Assembly (NCBI RefSeq): GCF_947253065.1
Contig: NZ_CAMXWS010000009.1
Location: forward strand, 1 to 62,146
Length of the DNA stretch: 62,146 nucleotides
Direction: 5' to 3'
From: an uncultured Corynebacterium sp.
Lineage (GTDB): Bacteria; Actinomycetota; Actinomycetes; Mycobacteriales; Mycobacteriaceae
Part shown: positions 35,372 to 43,646 of the stretch, in pieces
How the letters are laid out: every line of letters begins with the position of its first letter
Numbering within the stretch: position 1 is the first letter of the stretch
Notes under the pieces: generated by a model
Told to the model about the DNA's origin: nothing
Database searches by the model: none
Seen by the model: the letters and a program-made list of their open reading frames with translations, nothing else
Position numbers and translations under genes: made by a program

Positions 35372-35734
35372 ATGAGCTGGAAACACTACCACTACGAGTG
35401 GTACTACATCCTGATTTTCGGCGTGATTTTCGGCGTCGCGATGAGCTTCGCGTTCGACAACTTCATCGTCGGGTTCATTTTCGGTCTGTCGATCGCTATG
35501 GCGCTGGGAAAGAAGCACCGCGCGGAGGTCGACGGCGATAACTTGGTCTTCGGCGTGGGGGAGAAGGCGGAATCGGTGCCGCTCCGCGAGATCGAGCGTC
35601 TTGGCTTCGATGAATCGAAAGGCGAGATGACAGTACGCACCCACGATGGCACCGCGCATTCGCTCGACGCCGGTTGGGATAAGAAGGGCCTTGGGAAATT
35701 CGTCGGCGAGGTGAAGCAGAAGTATCAGCTGTAG
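35372..35734 (+). CDS. Small membrane protein, paralogue 2 of a tandem pair
   Basis: 120 residues with two membrane helices (YYILIFGVIFGVAMSF and VGFIFGLSIAMAL) joined by FDN, the same triplet as in the upstream gene, then KKHRAEVDGDNLVFGV and a beta-rich end with DKKGLGKFVGEVKQ. Clearly a diverged duplicate of the gene 70 bp upstream but with its own promoter and palindromic operator. GGGAGAG precedes the ATG. Confidence 0.7.
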   Translation: MSWKHYHYEWYYILIFGVIFGVAMSFAFDNFIVGFIFGLSIAMALGKKHRAEVDGDNLVFGVGEKAESVPLREIERLGFDESKGEMTVRTHDGTAHSLDAGWDKKGLGKFVGEVKQKYQL

Positions 35735-35738
35735 CCAG

Positions 35739-36425
35739 CTAGCTGATCATCGGCCAGGCAGTCGTGATGCTGGACGTGTCGCGGCCACGGGACTCGCAGT
35801 ATTTGCGGAAATCCGTCTGAATTTCGAAGTGCTTGACGGCCTGAAATTCCATGAGCTCGTCGAGCTCTTTCGCGGATAGTTCTGGCCAAACCTTTTTGAC
35901 CTGCTTCCACGCGATGCGCGCGGCGGCCATCGCGTCGGAGGTCGCTTCGTGGGCGTTTTCTAGCTGGACGCCGTAGAACTCGGACAAAGCACCGAGGTTG
36001 CGTTTGCCGCCTTTGCGGTAGCGGTCCATCGCGCGATCGATGAGCAGCGGGTCGTAGACGGGCCCGGTCACGGTGAAATCGCCCGTGAGCGCGCGCAGCA
36101 CAGTCAGGTCGTAGGGCGCGTTGAACACGATCAAGGTGAAGCCGTCGTCCCACGCCTGCTTGATCGTCTCGACGGTCTCGCGCAGCACGTCATCGTGGGG
36201 GCGGCCTTCGGCGCGGGCCTTTTCCGTTGAGATGCCGTGAATCGCGGCGGCTTGCTCGGGGATCTCCACGCCGGGGTCGGCGAGGTGCTCGGTGGCGGTG
36301 ACATCGCGGCCGTCGATACGCACGAGTGCTGAGGTCACAATGCGTGCCTCCCGCGGGTTCGCCGAGGTGGTCTCCAGGTCGAAGGAGAGCATCCGCGAGG
36401 CGTCGAAAGTAGGCATGGGGTTCAT
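35739..36425 (-). CDS. DnaQ-like 3'-5' exonuclease domain protein
   Basis: About 228 residues of the DEDD exonuclease fold: Exo I SFDLETTSANPREARIV (Asp, Glu), Exo II FNAPYDLTVL (Asp), Exo III ENAHEATSDAMAAARI (His, Asp; DEDDh type). It resembles the proofreading epsilon family but is a stand-alone protein, perhaps an oligoribonuclease or DNA repair nuclease. Two close ATGs (36423-36425 and 36414-36416) cannot be separated; neither has a clear ribosome binding site. Confidence 0.88.
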   Translation of the reverse strand: MNPMPTFDASRMLSFDLETTSANPREARIVTSALVRIDGRDVTATEHLADPGVEIPEQAAAIHGISTEKARAEGRPHDDVLRETVETIKQAWDDGFTLIVFNAPYDLTVLRALTGDFTVTGPVYDPLLIDRAMDRYRKGGKRNLGALSEFYGVQLENAHEATSDAMAAARIAWKQVKKVWPELSAKELDELMEFQAVKHFEIQTDFRKYCESRGRDTSSITTAWPMIS

Positions 36426-36461
36426 TCTAATGAGCGCGTCGACAACTTTTTCGCAATGCGC

Positions 36462-36492
36462 TTGACCTTGACCCAACGGCAACGTTCACACT
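36462..36492 (+). promoter_or_regulatory. MerR-type promoter with long spacer
   Basis: TTGACC (36462-36467) and CACACT (36487-36492) are 19 bp apart, the stretched spacing used by MerR-family activators, with TTGACC repeated at 36468. The -10 box ends 7 nt before the ATG, so the mRNA would be leaderless and the gene probably self-regulated. Confidence 0.55.
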
Positions 36493-36499
36493 GTGTGTC

Positions 36500-37264
36500 A
36501 TGGGTGAATACACGATCGGAGAAACCGCCGCGATGCTCGGCGTGACCACCAAAGCATTGCGGCATTGGGAGACGCTTGGGCTGCTCGAGCCAGAGCGGAC
36601 TTCGACGGGCTACCGCATGTACAGCGATACCGATATCGAGCGCGGCGCAGCGATCGCGCTCTACCGCGGCGTCGGCATTCCGCTCGAGACCATCGCACAG
36701 CTTATCGACGCCCCATCCCACACCCTCCGCACCGCCCTGAACCGTCACCGAACGGAATTGGCTAACCAACTTGCAGCCATGACCGAGCAACTCGATGCGG
36801 TTGATGAATTGATTGACCAAACACAGAAAGGAAACATCGACATGGACGCGATGAAGAAATACCTCGGCGAGAAGATGCCGGAATACCAGGCTGAAGCAGA
36901 ACAGCGCTGGGGCGATACCGCCGAGTGGGCGCAGTCCCAGGAGAAGCTGTCCCAGATGGGCGAGAACGACTTCGCCCGTCTGCAGCATGAGCAGGATGCT
37001 TTTGCCGCTGACCTGGTCGCCGCGCGCGATAGCGGCGTTGAAGCCGGATCGGAAGAAGCAGAAGCACTCGTTGCACGCCACCGCGAGATGATTGGGCAGT
37101 GGTATGAGGTGACTCCCGCACGCCAGCTGATCCTGGCGCGCATGTACGTCGGGGACGAGCGTTTCCACGAGGCGTACCAGGGTGCGCAGGACTACCTGCT
37201 GGGGCTCGTCGAAAAGCATGCTGCTGCAAACGGTGTGGATACGGCGAACCCGCAGTGGGATTAA
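36500..37264 (+). CDS. MerR-family regulator with TipAS domain
   Basis: 254 residues. The MerR HTH is at about 2-70 (YTIGETAAMLGVTTKALRHWETLGLLEPERT), a dimerisation helix follows, then a TipAS antibiotic-recognition domain (about 125-250: WGDTAEWAQSQEKLSQM, ARHREMIGQWYEVTP, LARMYVGDERFHEAY). TipAS proteins bind thiopeptides and other drugs and activate their own gene. No drug-export gene is adjacent. Leu-Ile-Asp at 36700 is a copy of the repeated word. Confidence 0.9.
   Translation: MGEYTIGETAAMLGVTTKALRHWETLGLLEPERTSTGYRMYSDTDIERGAAIALYRGVGIPLETIAQLIDAPSHTLRTALNRHRTELANQLAAMTEQLDAVDELIDQTQKGNIDMDAMKKYLGEKMPEYQAEAEQRWGDTAEWAQSQEKLSQMGENDFARLQHEQDAFAADLVAARDSGVEAGSEEAEALVARHREMIGQWYEVTPARQLILARMYVGDERFHEAYQGAQDYLLGLVEKHAAANGVDTANPQWD
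36700..36710 (+). repeat. GCTTATCGACG word, copy 11
   Basis: In the MerR/TipAS gene; Leu-Ile-Asp. Confidence 0.95.
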
Positions 37265-37288
37265 CGCGCTCCTCTAAAGTAGGGCAGC

Positions 37289-39334
37289 GTGACTGAAAAC
37301 AACGCGCCTGCAACCGACAGTACTGTGGACAAGGATCTTCTCCGGGAGTGGACGGAACTAGCTAAGGAGGTCCGCCACCACCGGGATCTGTATTACAACG
37401 GCGACCCGGTGATCACGGACGCGGAATTCGATGAGATGTTCCGTGCGCTGCAGAAGCTCGAGGAGGAGCACCCAGAGCTGGCCGTCCCGGATTCGCCGAC
37501 GAAGGAAGTGGGCGCGCCGACCACGAATACTGCGTTCGCGGATGTGGAACACCTCGAGCCGATGACAAGCCTGGACAATGTGTTCTCTCCTGAGGAGCTC
37601 GCAGACTGGTTGGCCAAGACTCCTGGTCCGTATCTGACGGAGCTGAAGATCGACGGTCTGTCGATCGACCTTGTTTATGAAAACGGCGCACTCGTCCGTG
37701 CGGCGACGCGTGGCGATGGTCGCGTGGGCGAGGACATCACTGCTAATGCGAAGGTCATTGAGGACATTCCGCACCAGCTGAAAGGCGATGTGCCGGCACT
37801 CGTGGAGGTTCGCGGCGAGGTATTCATCCGCCCGGAGGACTTCCCGGAGCTCAATGAGTTGCGCCAAAAAGAGGGCGGTAAGCCGTTTGCGAATCCACGA
37901 AACACAGCGGCGGGTGGCCTGCGGCAGAAGGACCCGGAGGCTGTGCGTAAGCGCAAACTGCGCATGATCTGCCACGGCATCGGTGCGCGTGAGGGAGTCG
38001 AGTTCACCTCGCAGCACGATGCGTACGAGAAGCTCGCCTCCTGGGGCCTTCCGGTCAGCGAATACACCAAACGCGCGGAGACCGCACAGGAAGTCCAGGA
38101 TGCGGTGAGCTACTGGGCGGACCACCGCCACGACGCGATTCATGAGATGGACGGCGTGGTGATCAAGGTCGACGACTTGGCTGCTCAGCGTCAGCTCGGG
38201 TTCACGTCCCGTGCGCCACGCTGGGCGATTGCGTACAAGTACCCGCCGGAAGAGGTGACCACAAAGTTGCTGGATATCGAAGTTTCCATTGGCCGCACGG
38301 GTCGCGCGACACCGTATGCAGTCATGGAGCCGGTTTTTGTGTCCGGCTCAACTGTCGCGATGGCCACGCTGCACAACCAGACGGAGGTCAAGCGCAAGGG
38401 CGTGCTCATCGGGGACACGGTGGTCGTGCGAAAAGCCGGCGAGATTATTCCGGAAGTGCTCGGGCCCGTTGCGGATCTTCGCGACGGCACTGAGCGTGAA
38501 TTCGTTTTCCCGAAAGACTGCCCGGCGTGCGGGACGGAGCTCGCACCCGCGAAGGAAGGCGACGCGGACTGGCGGTGCCCGAATACCCGCTCGTGCCCGG
38601 CACAGCTTGGCGCGCGGCTTGAATACATTGCCTCACGCGGGGCCTTCGACATTGAAGCACTCGGCGAGAAGGGGGCGCATGACCTCATCGCGTCGGGCGT
38701 GCTTATCGACGAATCCACCCTCTTCGACCTCACCACCGAAGACCTGGAAAAATCCAGTGTTTACACCACCCAGAAGGGCGCGGTGAACGCTTCGGGCAAG
38801 AAGCTTTTGAGCAACCTGCAGGAGAAGAAGACCACGGATCTGTGGCGTGTTTTGGTGGCTCTGTCTATCCGCCACGTCGGCCCGACGGCAGCGCGTGCAT
38901 TGGCCGCACGCTACAAGTCCATGGACGCGCTGCGTGCGGCTTCCGTAGAGGAGCTCGCAGAGACCGATGGCGTGGGCACGATCATCGCCGAATCCTTCAA
39001 GGACTGGTTCGAGGTGGACTGGCACGTGGAGATCGTCGATAAGTGGGCCGCGGCTGGTGTGACCATGGAAGACTCCGCTGAAGATGCTGCACCCCAGACG
39101 CTTGAGGGTTTGACCATCGTGGTCACCGGAACGTTGGAGAATTTCTCCCGCGACAGCGCTAAGGAAGCGATCCTGTCCCGCGGTGGCAAGGCATCTGGCT
39201 CGGTGTCGAAGAAGACGGACTACGTCGTTGTCGGTGAGAACGCAGGCTCCAAGGAGCAGAAAGCGCGGGATCTGGGCATCACCATTCTGGACGAGTCCCA
39301 GTTCGAGCAGCTGCTGGAGACCGGCGCGGTGTAG
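37289..39334 (+). CDS. ligA: NAD-dependent DNA ligase
   Basis: Essential replicative ligase. 681 residues: Ia domain with HRDLYYNGDPVITDAEFD, adenylation Lys in TELKIDGLSIDL, GDGRVGEDITAN, then OB fold, four-Cys zinc finger (CPACG...CPNTRSCPAQ), HhH repeats and a C-terminal BRCT (LEGLTIVVTGTLENFSR). GTG start with TAAAGT ending 8 nt upstream and no ribosome binding site, so probably leaderless. Contains two copies of the repeated word 330 bp apart, on opposite strands. Confidence 0.97.
   Translation: MTENNAPATDSTVDKDLLREWTELAKEVRHHRDLYYNGDPVITDAEFDEMFRALQKLEEEHPELAVPDSPTKEVGAPTTNTAFADVEHLEPMTSLDNVFSPEELADWLAKTPGPYLTELKIDGLSIDLVYENGALVRAATRGDGRVGEDITANAKVIEDIPHQLKGDVPALVEVRGEVFIRPEDFPELNELRQKEGGKPFANPRNTAAGGLRQKDPEAVRKRKLRMICHGIGAREGVEFTSQHDAYEKLASWGLPVSEYTKRAETAQEVQDAVSYWADHRHDAIHEMDGVVIKVDDLAAQRQLGFTSRAPRWAIAYKYPPEEVTTKLLDIEVSIGRTGRATPYAVMEPVFVSGSTVAMATLHNQTEVKRKGVLIGDTVVVRKAGEIIPEVLGPVADLRDGTEREFVFPKDCPACGTELAPAKEGDADWRCPNTRSCPAQLGARLEYIASRGAFDIEALGEKGAHDLIASGVLIDESTLFDLTTEDLEKSSVYTTQKGAVNASGKKLLSNLQEKKTTDLWRVLVALSIRHVGPTAARALAARYKSMDALRAASVEELAETDGVGTIIAESFKDWFEVDWHVEIVDKWAAAGVTMEDSAEDAAPQTLEGLTIVVTGTLENFSRDSAKEAILSRGGKASGSVSKKTDYVVVGENAGSKEQKARDLGITILDESQFEQLLETGAV
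38701..38711 (+). repeat. GCTTATCGACG word, copy 12
   Basis: In ligA; Leu-Ile-Asp. Confidence 0.95.
39034..39044 (-). repeat. ACTTATCGACG word, copy 13 (first base A)
   Basis: In ligA, antisense; Val-Asp-Lys, 330 bp from copy 12. Confidence 0.9.
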
Positions 39335-39347
39335 TGGGCAACAGCGT

Positions 39348-39614
39348 TTAGCCGGGGCGGCGCTCACCGGTGCTCTGTGGGCGTGCCGCCACACGGGCGG
39401 CCTGGAAGCCGACGAGGGCTGCGCCCCAGAGAGCGAGCAACCACCACGCAAATATAGGCAGGTGGGTATTCCAACTCATTCCGCGTGCCAGGAGGAAGAC
39501 GACGAGGACGGTGAAGCCAGCGTCGATAAGCCCGGCAACGGGGGAGCGCACTCCGCGCACCGCAATGAACGTGGCGTGCACGAGAATAGCTATCGCGAGT
39601 AACAAATTAATCAT
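39348..39614 (-). CDS. Small membrane protein, last gene of the hydrolase operon
   Basis: 88 residues, three predicted membrane helices (INLLLAIAILVHATFIAV, AGLIDAGFTVLVVFLLA, LPIFAWWLLALWGAALVGF) and a basic C-terminus. Overlaps the serine hydrolase stop by 4 bp (ATGA), so translation is coupled. I do not recognise the family. Carries the repeated word as Leu-Ile-Asp at 39521. Confidence 0.75.
   Translation of the reverse strand: MINLLLAIAILVHATFIAVRGVRSPVAGLIDAGFTVLVVFLLARGMSWNTHLPIFAWWLLALWGAALVGFQAARVAARPQSTGERRPG
39521..39531 (-). repeat. GCTTATCGACG word, copy 14
   Basis: In the small membrane protein of the hydrolase operon; Leu-Ile-Asp. Confidence 0.95.
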
Positions 39615-40666
39615 CGCTGGGTTCCTTTCAACAGTTTGATGCCGAGGTCATCGACGCTCGCTTCGCTGGAATTAGCCACGAAGGCGGCGCGCCGGGGATT
39701 CGCCGGGTCCCAGACGAGCATCGTGCTGTAGCCCCCGGTGCCGCCGTTGTGGAAGGTGTATGCCGTTCCGTCGTCCTCCAACTCAGCCCAGCCGAGATCC
39801 GGGCCACCGTGCGCGGAGATCCAGTCGACGTATTTCGCGATGTCCTTGGCAGTGGAGCGAATCGCGCCAGCGGGCGCCCAGCCATTCATTTCCCACCGTT
39901 CCGCGGGACGGCCGGCCAAAGTGAGTCCTTGCGGATGACCGTCGGCGGTTCCGGGCAGGGCGAGGAACGTCGAAGTCATGCCAGCAGGCTCGAGGATCTT
40001 CGTGCGAAGGAGCTCGTCGTAGCTCATACCTGCGTTCTTGGCGAGCAACTGACCGAGCAGCGCATGGCCGAAATTGGAGTAGTTCTCCTCGCCGCGGCCC
40101 TTTAGTTTTAACTTCGGATTTGTGGCAGCAGTGAAAATATCCTCAGGGGTATCTCCGCGGTACGGGTTCCCGCCGTCGCGCACCATCATGGAGAGGAACT
40201 GCGGGAGACCAATGCTTTCGAGCCGCGACAATCCGGATGTGTGGTTGAGAAGCTCTTCGACGGTGACATCAGCAATGGGCGTGCCGGCGGCGTCAATAAT
40301 GTCTTGGACTTGAGTGTCGAGGCGCAGAGTGCCAGCCTCGATCTGCTGGCGGGCGAGTTCGCCGTTGAATGTCTTGGTGAGAGAGCCGATTTCAAACTCA
40401 GTGTTCTCGTCTGCACCCAGCCCGCCGAAGCGGACTTCCCCGTCTTCGCTGACGAAAGCGGCGAGCTCGTTGGAGCCTGGATCGGCGCCTGATTTCAGCA
40501 GCGTGAAGATCTCTTCCTCGCCGGTATGCTGCGTCGCCAACGCGATGGGGCGGGGCCCGAACACGATGAGCGATGCAAGTGTCGTGAGAGCGGCGACCCC
40601 GGCGAAGATGAGTGCGGCGGAACCGAATCGCCTTTGCTGGTTGCGGGTGTTCTGCTTCGTGGACAT
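39611..40666 (-). CDS. Membrane-anchored beta-lactamase-fold serine hydrolase
   Basis: 351 residues. N-terminal anchor or signal helix (FGSAALIFAGVAALTTLASLIVFG). The class C beta-lactamase/DD-peptidase fold shows Ser-x-x-Lys in IGSLTKTFNG, Tyr-x-Asn as YSNFGHALLG and the third motif as HNGGTGGYS. Could be an esterase, peptidase or resistance enzyme; the motifs do not decide. The start overlaps the upstream regulator stop (TGATG). Confidence 0.85.
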   Translation of the reverse strand: MSTKQNTRNQQRRFGSAALIFAGVAALTTLASLIVFGPRPIALATQHTGEEEIFTLLKSGADPGSNELAAFVSEDGEVRFGGLGADENTEFEIGSLTKTFNGELARQQIEAGTLRLDTQVQDIIDAAGTPIADVTVEELLNHTSGLSRLESIGLPQFLSMMVRDGGNPYRGDTPEDIFTAATNPKLKLKGRGEENYSNFGHALLGQLLAKNAGMSYDELLRTKILEPAGMTSTFLALPGTADGHPQGLTLAGRPAERWEMNGWAPAGAIRSTAKDIAKYVDWISAHGGPDLGWAELEDDGTAYTFHNGGTGGYSTMLVWDPANPRRAAFVANSSEASVDDLGIKLLKGTQR

Positions 40667-41238
40667 CAGTGATCTTCTCCTGCTGCGATGATGGTCAACA
40701 GTGGGACGACGCGGGCGGGGCGCACCTCGAAGTGGCCGTTGAGCTTGGCGACCCACCCCGCGTCCTGAAGGGCCCTCAGATGGTGGTAGCCGGTGCCGGT
40801 AGAAGAAACGATTCCTTCCTCCACGAGTTCTGCGACTGACGCAGGTTTGGTGAGGAGCCGACGGAGGATCGCTCCGCGGATAGGGTGCGCGATAGCGACG
40901 ATGCGCTCGGTGTACTCGTCCCATTCGTGGCCCAGCAGATAATCAGTTTCGCGCTGCCACTGGTACGCGTATTCGCGGCCGCTGATACGGAGGGAACCAC
41001 CGAAGACGAGTGCGCCATTGTCTGGCTCGTTGTCTGTTTCTGCCTGCGCGCTAGATTGTGCCCGGGACGCCTCCACTCCGTCGACGACCCAGTACTCGCC
41101 GGTGGTGCGGGTGAGCGGGGAGGTGCCGCCGGACGATGATGCTTGGGATTCCAAGGCCGCGACGCGCCCTTCGAGAGCCCCGAGTCGTTCCAATAGACTG
41201 GAATAAGTTTGAGTCAATTTAGAAGTCTGCTGGTCCAC
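40666..41238 (-). CDS. Winged-helix (ArsR-like) regulator of the hydrolase operon
   Basis: 190 residues from a GTG. The N-terminus is a coiled coil (SLLERLGALEGRVAALES), followed by a polar linker. The C-terminal winged helix is RIVAIAHPIRGAILRRLLTKPASVAELVEE, with the recognition region GTGYHHLRALQDAGWV. No metal-binding Cys is seen. First gene of a three-gene overlapping operon, so it probably controls the hydrolase. TATTCT ends 7 nt before the GTG on the minus strand. Confidence 0.8.
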   Translation of the reverse strand: MDQQTSKLTQTYSSLLERLGALEGRVAALESQASSSGGTSPLTRTTGEYWVVDGVEASRAQSSAQAETDNEPDNGALVFGGSLRISGREYAYQWQRETDYLLGHEWDEYTERIVAIAHPIRGAILRRLLTKPASVAELVEEGIVSSTGTGYHHLRALQDAGWVAKLNGHFEVRPARVVPLLTIIAAGEDH

Positions 41239-41242
41239 GGTG

Positions 41243-41284
41243 TCAAGAATATAAAATCAGTTTGCAATTGTCGAAGATTCTTGA
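41243..41284 (-). promoter_or_regulatory. Inverted repeat spanning the promoter of the hydrolase operon
   Basis: TCAAGAAT (41243-41250) and ATTCTTGA (41277-41284) are perfect 8-bp arms separated by 26 bp that contain the likely -35 and -10 of the minus-strand promoter. Probably bound by the regulator encoded immediately downstream. Confidence 0.55.
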
Positions 41285-41308
41285 ACTGCTCGGTGTCGAG
41301 GCAATGAA

Positions 41309-41330
41309 AAAGCGCGCCGGAGCGCGCTTT
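41309..41330 (-). terminator. Intrinsic terminator of the ACT-domain gene
   Basis: Stem AAAGCGCGC/GCGCGCTTT with a 4-nt loop; on the minus strand it continues as TTTTTCATTG. It lies 41 bp past the ACT gene stop. Confidence 0.85.
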
Positions 41331-41371
41331 GAAATCGCTTGTGTGGGGTGCTAACTCCCGGGGGCGCGGGC

Positions 41372-42046
41372 CTAGCGCACCAAGGCACCGACAATGGCGC
41401 CGAGGTCGCCGATGTGGGTCACCTCGGAGGCGAGAAAGTCCGGGCCGCCGGTGCGTCCGATGACCAGATAGAGACCGGTCGAGCCCAGGGGAGTGACGGC
41501 CAAGGTGGAATCGAGTAGCCACCAGGCTTCGGGCACCCACGTGTCGGTGTCGTCGCGGAGGATGCGGGCCTCGGAGACGTCGATAAGCACGGGCGCGGAA
41601 CCGTCGTCTCCCGGTGCTGCCTGGGATGCAGCGACGCGCTCGCTGCCGTCGCCTTTGTCGCGCAGGACGACAGCCCACGAGGATGTCAAAGCGAGCGGCA
41701 TGACGGAGACGAGCTCCTGCATCGCGGCGGGCAGGTCGTGGACTTGGTTCGCGACGCGGGCGAGCATCTGGACCTGCTCGCGGCGGTCGACGCGGCCGGT
41801 GAACGGGCGGATCGAATCGACCTCGACGCCGTCGACGGACGCGGCGGCGGTGATGAGCGAATCGACCATCGTGCCGGTGGGAAGCTCGACCACGATATCG
41901 TCGGTGACCACCGCTTTTTCGTCGGCGAACGTGCTCTCGACGATGTCGACGGACTTGATGTTCGCGTCGACCATGCCGAAGGCCTCGGCGAGCTCGCCGA
42001 GGCTGCCGGGGGTGTCGGGGAGGGCGACGCGGATCAAGTAAGACAT
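41372..42046 (-). CDS. ACT-domain amino-acid-binding protein
   Basis: 224 residues. The N-terminal ACT domain (YLIRVALPDTPGSLGELAEAFG) is a ligand-sensing fold; a second beta-alpha segment follows (VDGVEVDSIRPFTGRV) and the rest is an unassigned domain. No enzyme domain is attached, so it is likely a sensor or regulator of amino-acid metabolism. Divergent from the P450 gene. Leu-Ile-Asp at 41578 is a copy of the repeated word. Confidence 0.82.
   Translation of the reverse strand: MSYLIRVALPDTPGSLGELAEAFGMVDANIKSVDIVESTFADEKAVVTDDIVVELPTGTMVDSLITAAASVDGVEVDSIRPFTGRVDRREQVQMLARVANQVHDLPAAMQELVSVMPLALTSSWAVVLRDKGDGSERVAASQAAPGDDGSAPVLIDVSEARILRDDTDTWVPEAWWLLDSTLAVTPLGSTGLYLVIGRTGGPDFLASEVTHIGDLGAIVGALVR
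41578..41588 (-). repeat. GCTTATCGACG word, copy 15
   Basis: In the ACT-domain gene; Leu-Ile-Asp. Confidence 0.95.
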
Positions 42047-42129
42047 GGCCTTATTTATATCAATTCGAGACGTTGCAGCGGGCGTACCATGGGGCAGCGG
42101 CCTGAACGAATCTCGATAGGAGGTAGCAC

Positions 42130-43269
42130 ATGCACACCGACGAACTGCAGGAAAGCGCGCTCGCTGGTACTGAACCGAGGGTATACGGGGACGCCCTTTT
42201 CCGCGAAGGTGCGAAGGTGACAGCAGACGGCGACGAGGTCGTTGTCGCCAGCCACGACCTCGCGCGCGAGGTGGCAGAAGACCCGCAGCGCTATTCCTCC
42301 GCGGTGTCGCGTTTCATGCAGCTGCCCAACGGCCTCGACGGTGAGGAGCACGCCAAGGTCCGCGCGATGATCGAGCAGTACCTCGACGCGCCCGCGGTCG
42401 AGCACTTGGAGCCCGTTTTCCGTGAGCTGGCTCGCGAGATCGTCCGCGACGGGGCTGCGAAAGATTCCGTCGACGCGGTCGGTGACATCGGGGCGCAGTA
42501 CGCCGTCCGCGCGATGACGGCATGGCTGGGCTGGCCGGAGAGCATCAACGCCGAGCTCGTCGCGTGGGTCGCGGACAATAACGCCGCGACGCGTTCCGGA
42601 CAGCTTGAGCGCACTGCCGCGGTCGCGGAGCGTTTCGACGACATTATCCGCTCTGTCGTCGTGCCTTTGCTCGAAAACCCCGATGATTCGGTCACGTCGC
42701 GCCTCGTGCGCGACGAGAGCCTCGGCCGCCCGCTGGAATTCGAAGAGATTGTCTCCGTGCTGCGCAACTGGACGGCCGGCGATCTGAGCTCCATGGCGTA
42801 CTGCATCGGCGTCATTGTCGAAGCGCTGATCGAGCACTCGGAGCTGAAGGACCGTTTGTCCCAGGGTGTCTCTCGTGCCGAGTTCACGGCGATTGCTGAT
42901 GAGATCCTGCGCGCAGATTCCCCGTTCGTGAGCAACCGTCGCGTGACTACGTGCCCGGTCTCACTCGGTGATGTCGAGCTGTCCGAGGGGCAGAAGGTGC
43001 GCATTCACTGGACTGCCGCCAACCGCGACCCGGACACTTTCGCCGACGTCGAGGGCTTCGAGCCGGATGCGAACGCCGCGCAGAACCTGGTGTGGGGCGC
43101 CGGCCCGCACGCCTGCCCCGGCAAAGAATTGTCGATGATTGAGCTGCAGGCATTCACGGAGGAACTGTGCGCCGCGGTCGATCTGTCCCGCGCTGGCGAC
43201 GGCGAGCGCGAGCTTCACCCGGTGGGCGGCTGGGCATCGCTGCCGGTGCGTCTTACCGCTCGCGGGTAA
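42130..43269 (+). CDS. Cytochrome P450
   Basis: 379 residues. The heme-thiolate loop is WGAGPHACPGKELSMIELQ with the Cys ligand, but Trp replaces the usual Phe at its start. The K-helix ExxR is not obvious in the normal position, and the I-helix TAGDLSS lacks the usual acidic residue before the Thr pair. No ferredoxin or reductase gene is adjacent. AGGAGG lies before the ATG. Substrate unknown. Confidence 0.85.
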   Translation: MHTDELQESALAGTEPRVYGDALFREGAKVTADGDEVVVASHDLAREVAEDPQRYSSAVSRFMQLPNGLDGEEHAKVRAMIEQYLDAPAVEHLEPVFRELAREIVRDGAAKDSVDAVGDIGAQYAVRAMTAWLGWPESINAELVAWVADNNAATRSGQLERTAAVAERFDDIIRSVVVPLLENPDDSVTSRLVRDESLGRPLEFEEIVSVLRNWTAGDLSSMAYCIGVIVEALIEHSELKDRLSQGVSRAEFTAIADEILRADSPFVSNRRVTTCPVSLGDVELSEGQKVRIHWTAANRDPDTFADVEGFEPDANAAQNLVWGAGPHACPGKELSMIELQAFTEELCAAVDLSRAGDGERELHPVGGWASLPVRLTARG

Positions 43270-43337
43270 GTCTCACGGCGTGACGTAAGATAAGGCCCGT
43301 TAACCGCAACCCAAGGATTTTAAGAAGGTGGGACAAC

Positions 43338-43646
43338 GTGGCTGAAGCCTCAGGAATCTCCCGCGAGGAGGTCGCAGGCATCGCGCGGTTGGCGCGTATC
43401 GCCGTAAGCGACGAGGAGCTAGACCAGCTGGCTGGTCAGCTGGACACCATCGTGGAGGCTGTCTCCGCAGTGCAAGCAGTGGATACCGAAGGCGTTGAGC
43501 CGATGAGTCATCCACACAGTGTGGAAGCGGCAATGCGTGAGGATGTCCAGCGCACCACCCTCACCCAGGCGCAGGCGTTGGACCAGGCGCCCGAGGTTGA
43601 AGATGACCGATTCATGGTCCCGCAGATCCTGGGGGAGGAGGACTAA
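43338..43646 (+). CDS. gatC: Glu-tRNA(Gln)/Asp-tRNA(Asn) amidotransferase subunit C
   Basis: 102 residues, the small assembly subunit of GatCAB: ISREEVAGIARLARIAVSDEEL, then VEPMSHP and the C-terminal DRFMVPQIL. GTG start with AAGGTGGG upstream. Its TAA overlaps the ATG of gatA. gatB is 6 kb further on, as in other corynebacteria. Confidence 0.95.
   Translation: MAEASGISREEVAGIARLARIAVSDEELDQLAGQLDTIVEAVSAVQAVDTEGVEPMSHPHSVEAAMREDVQRTTLTQAQALDQAPEVEDDRFMVPQILGEED

Noticed and set aside
39611..40924. A longer start for the serine hydrolase (86 extra residues)
   Set aside because: The extra segment is Arg/Pro-rich, antisense-like and overlaps the regulator gene; the ATG at 40664-40666 in a TGATG overlap fits much better.
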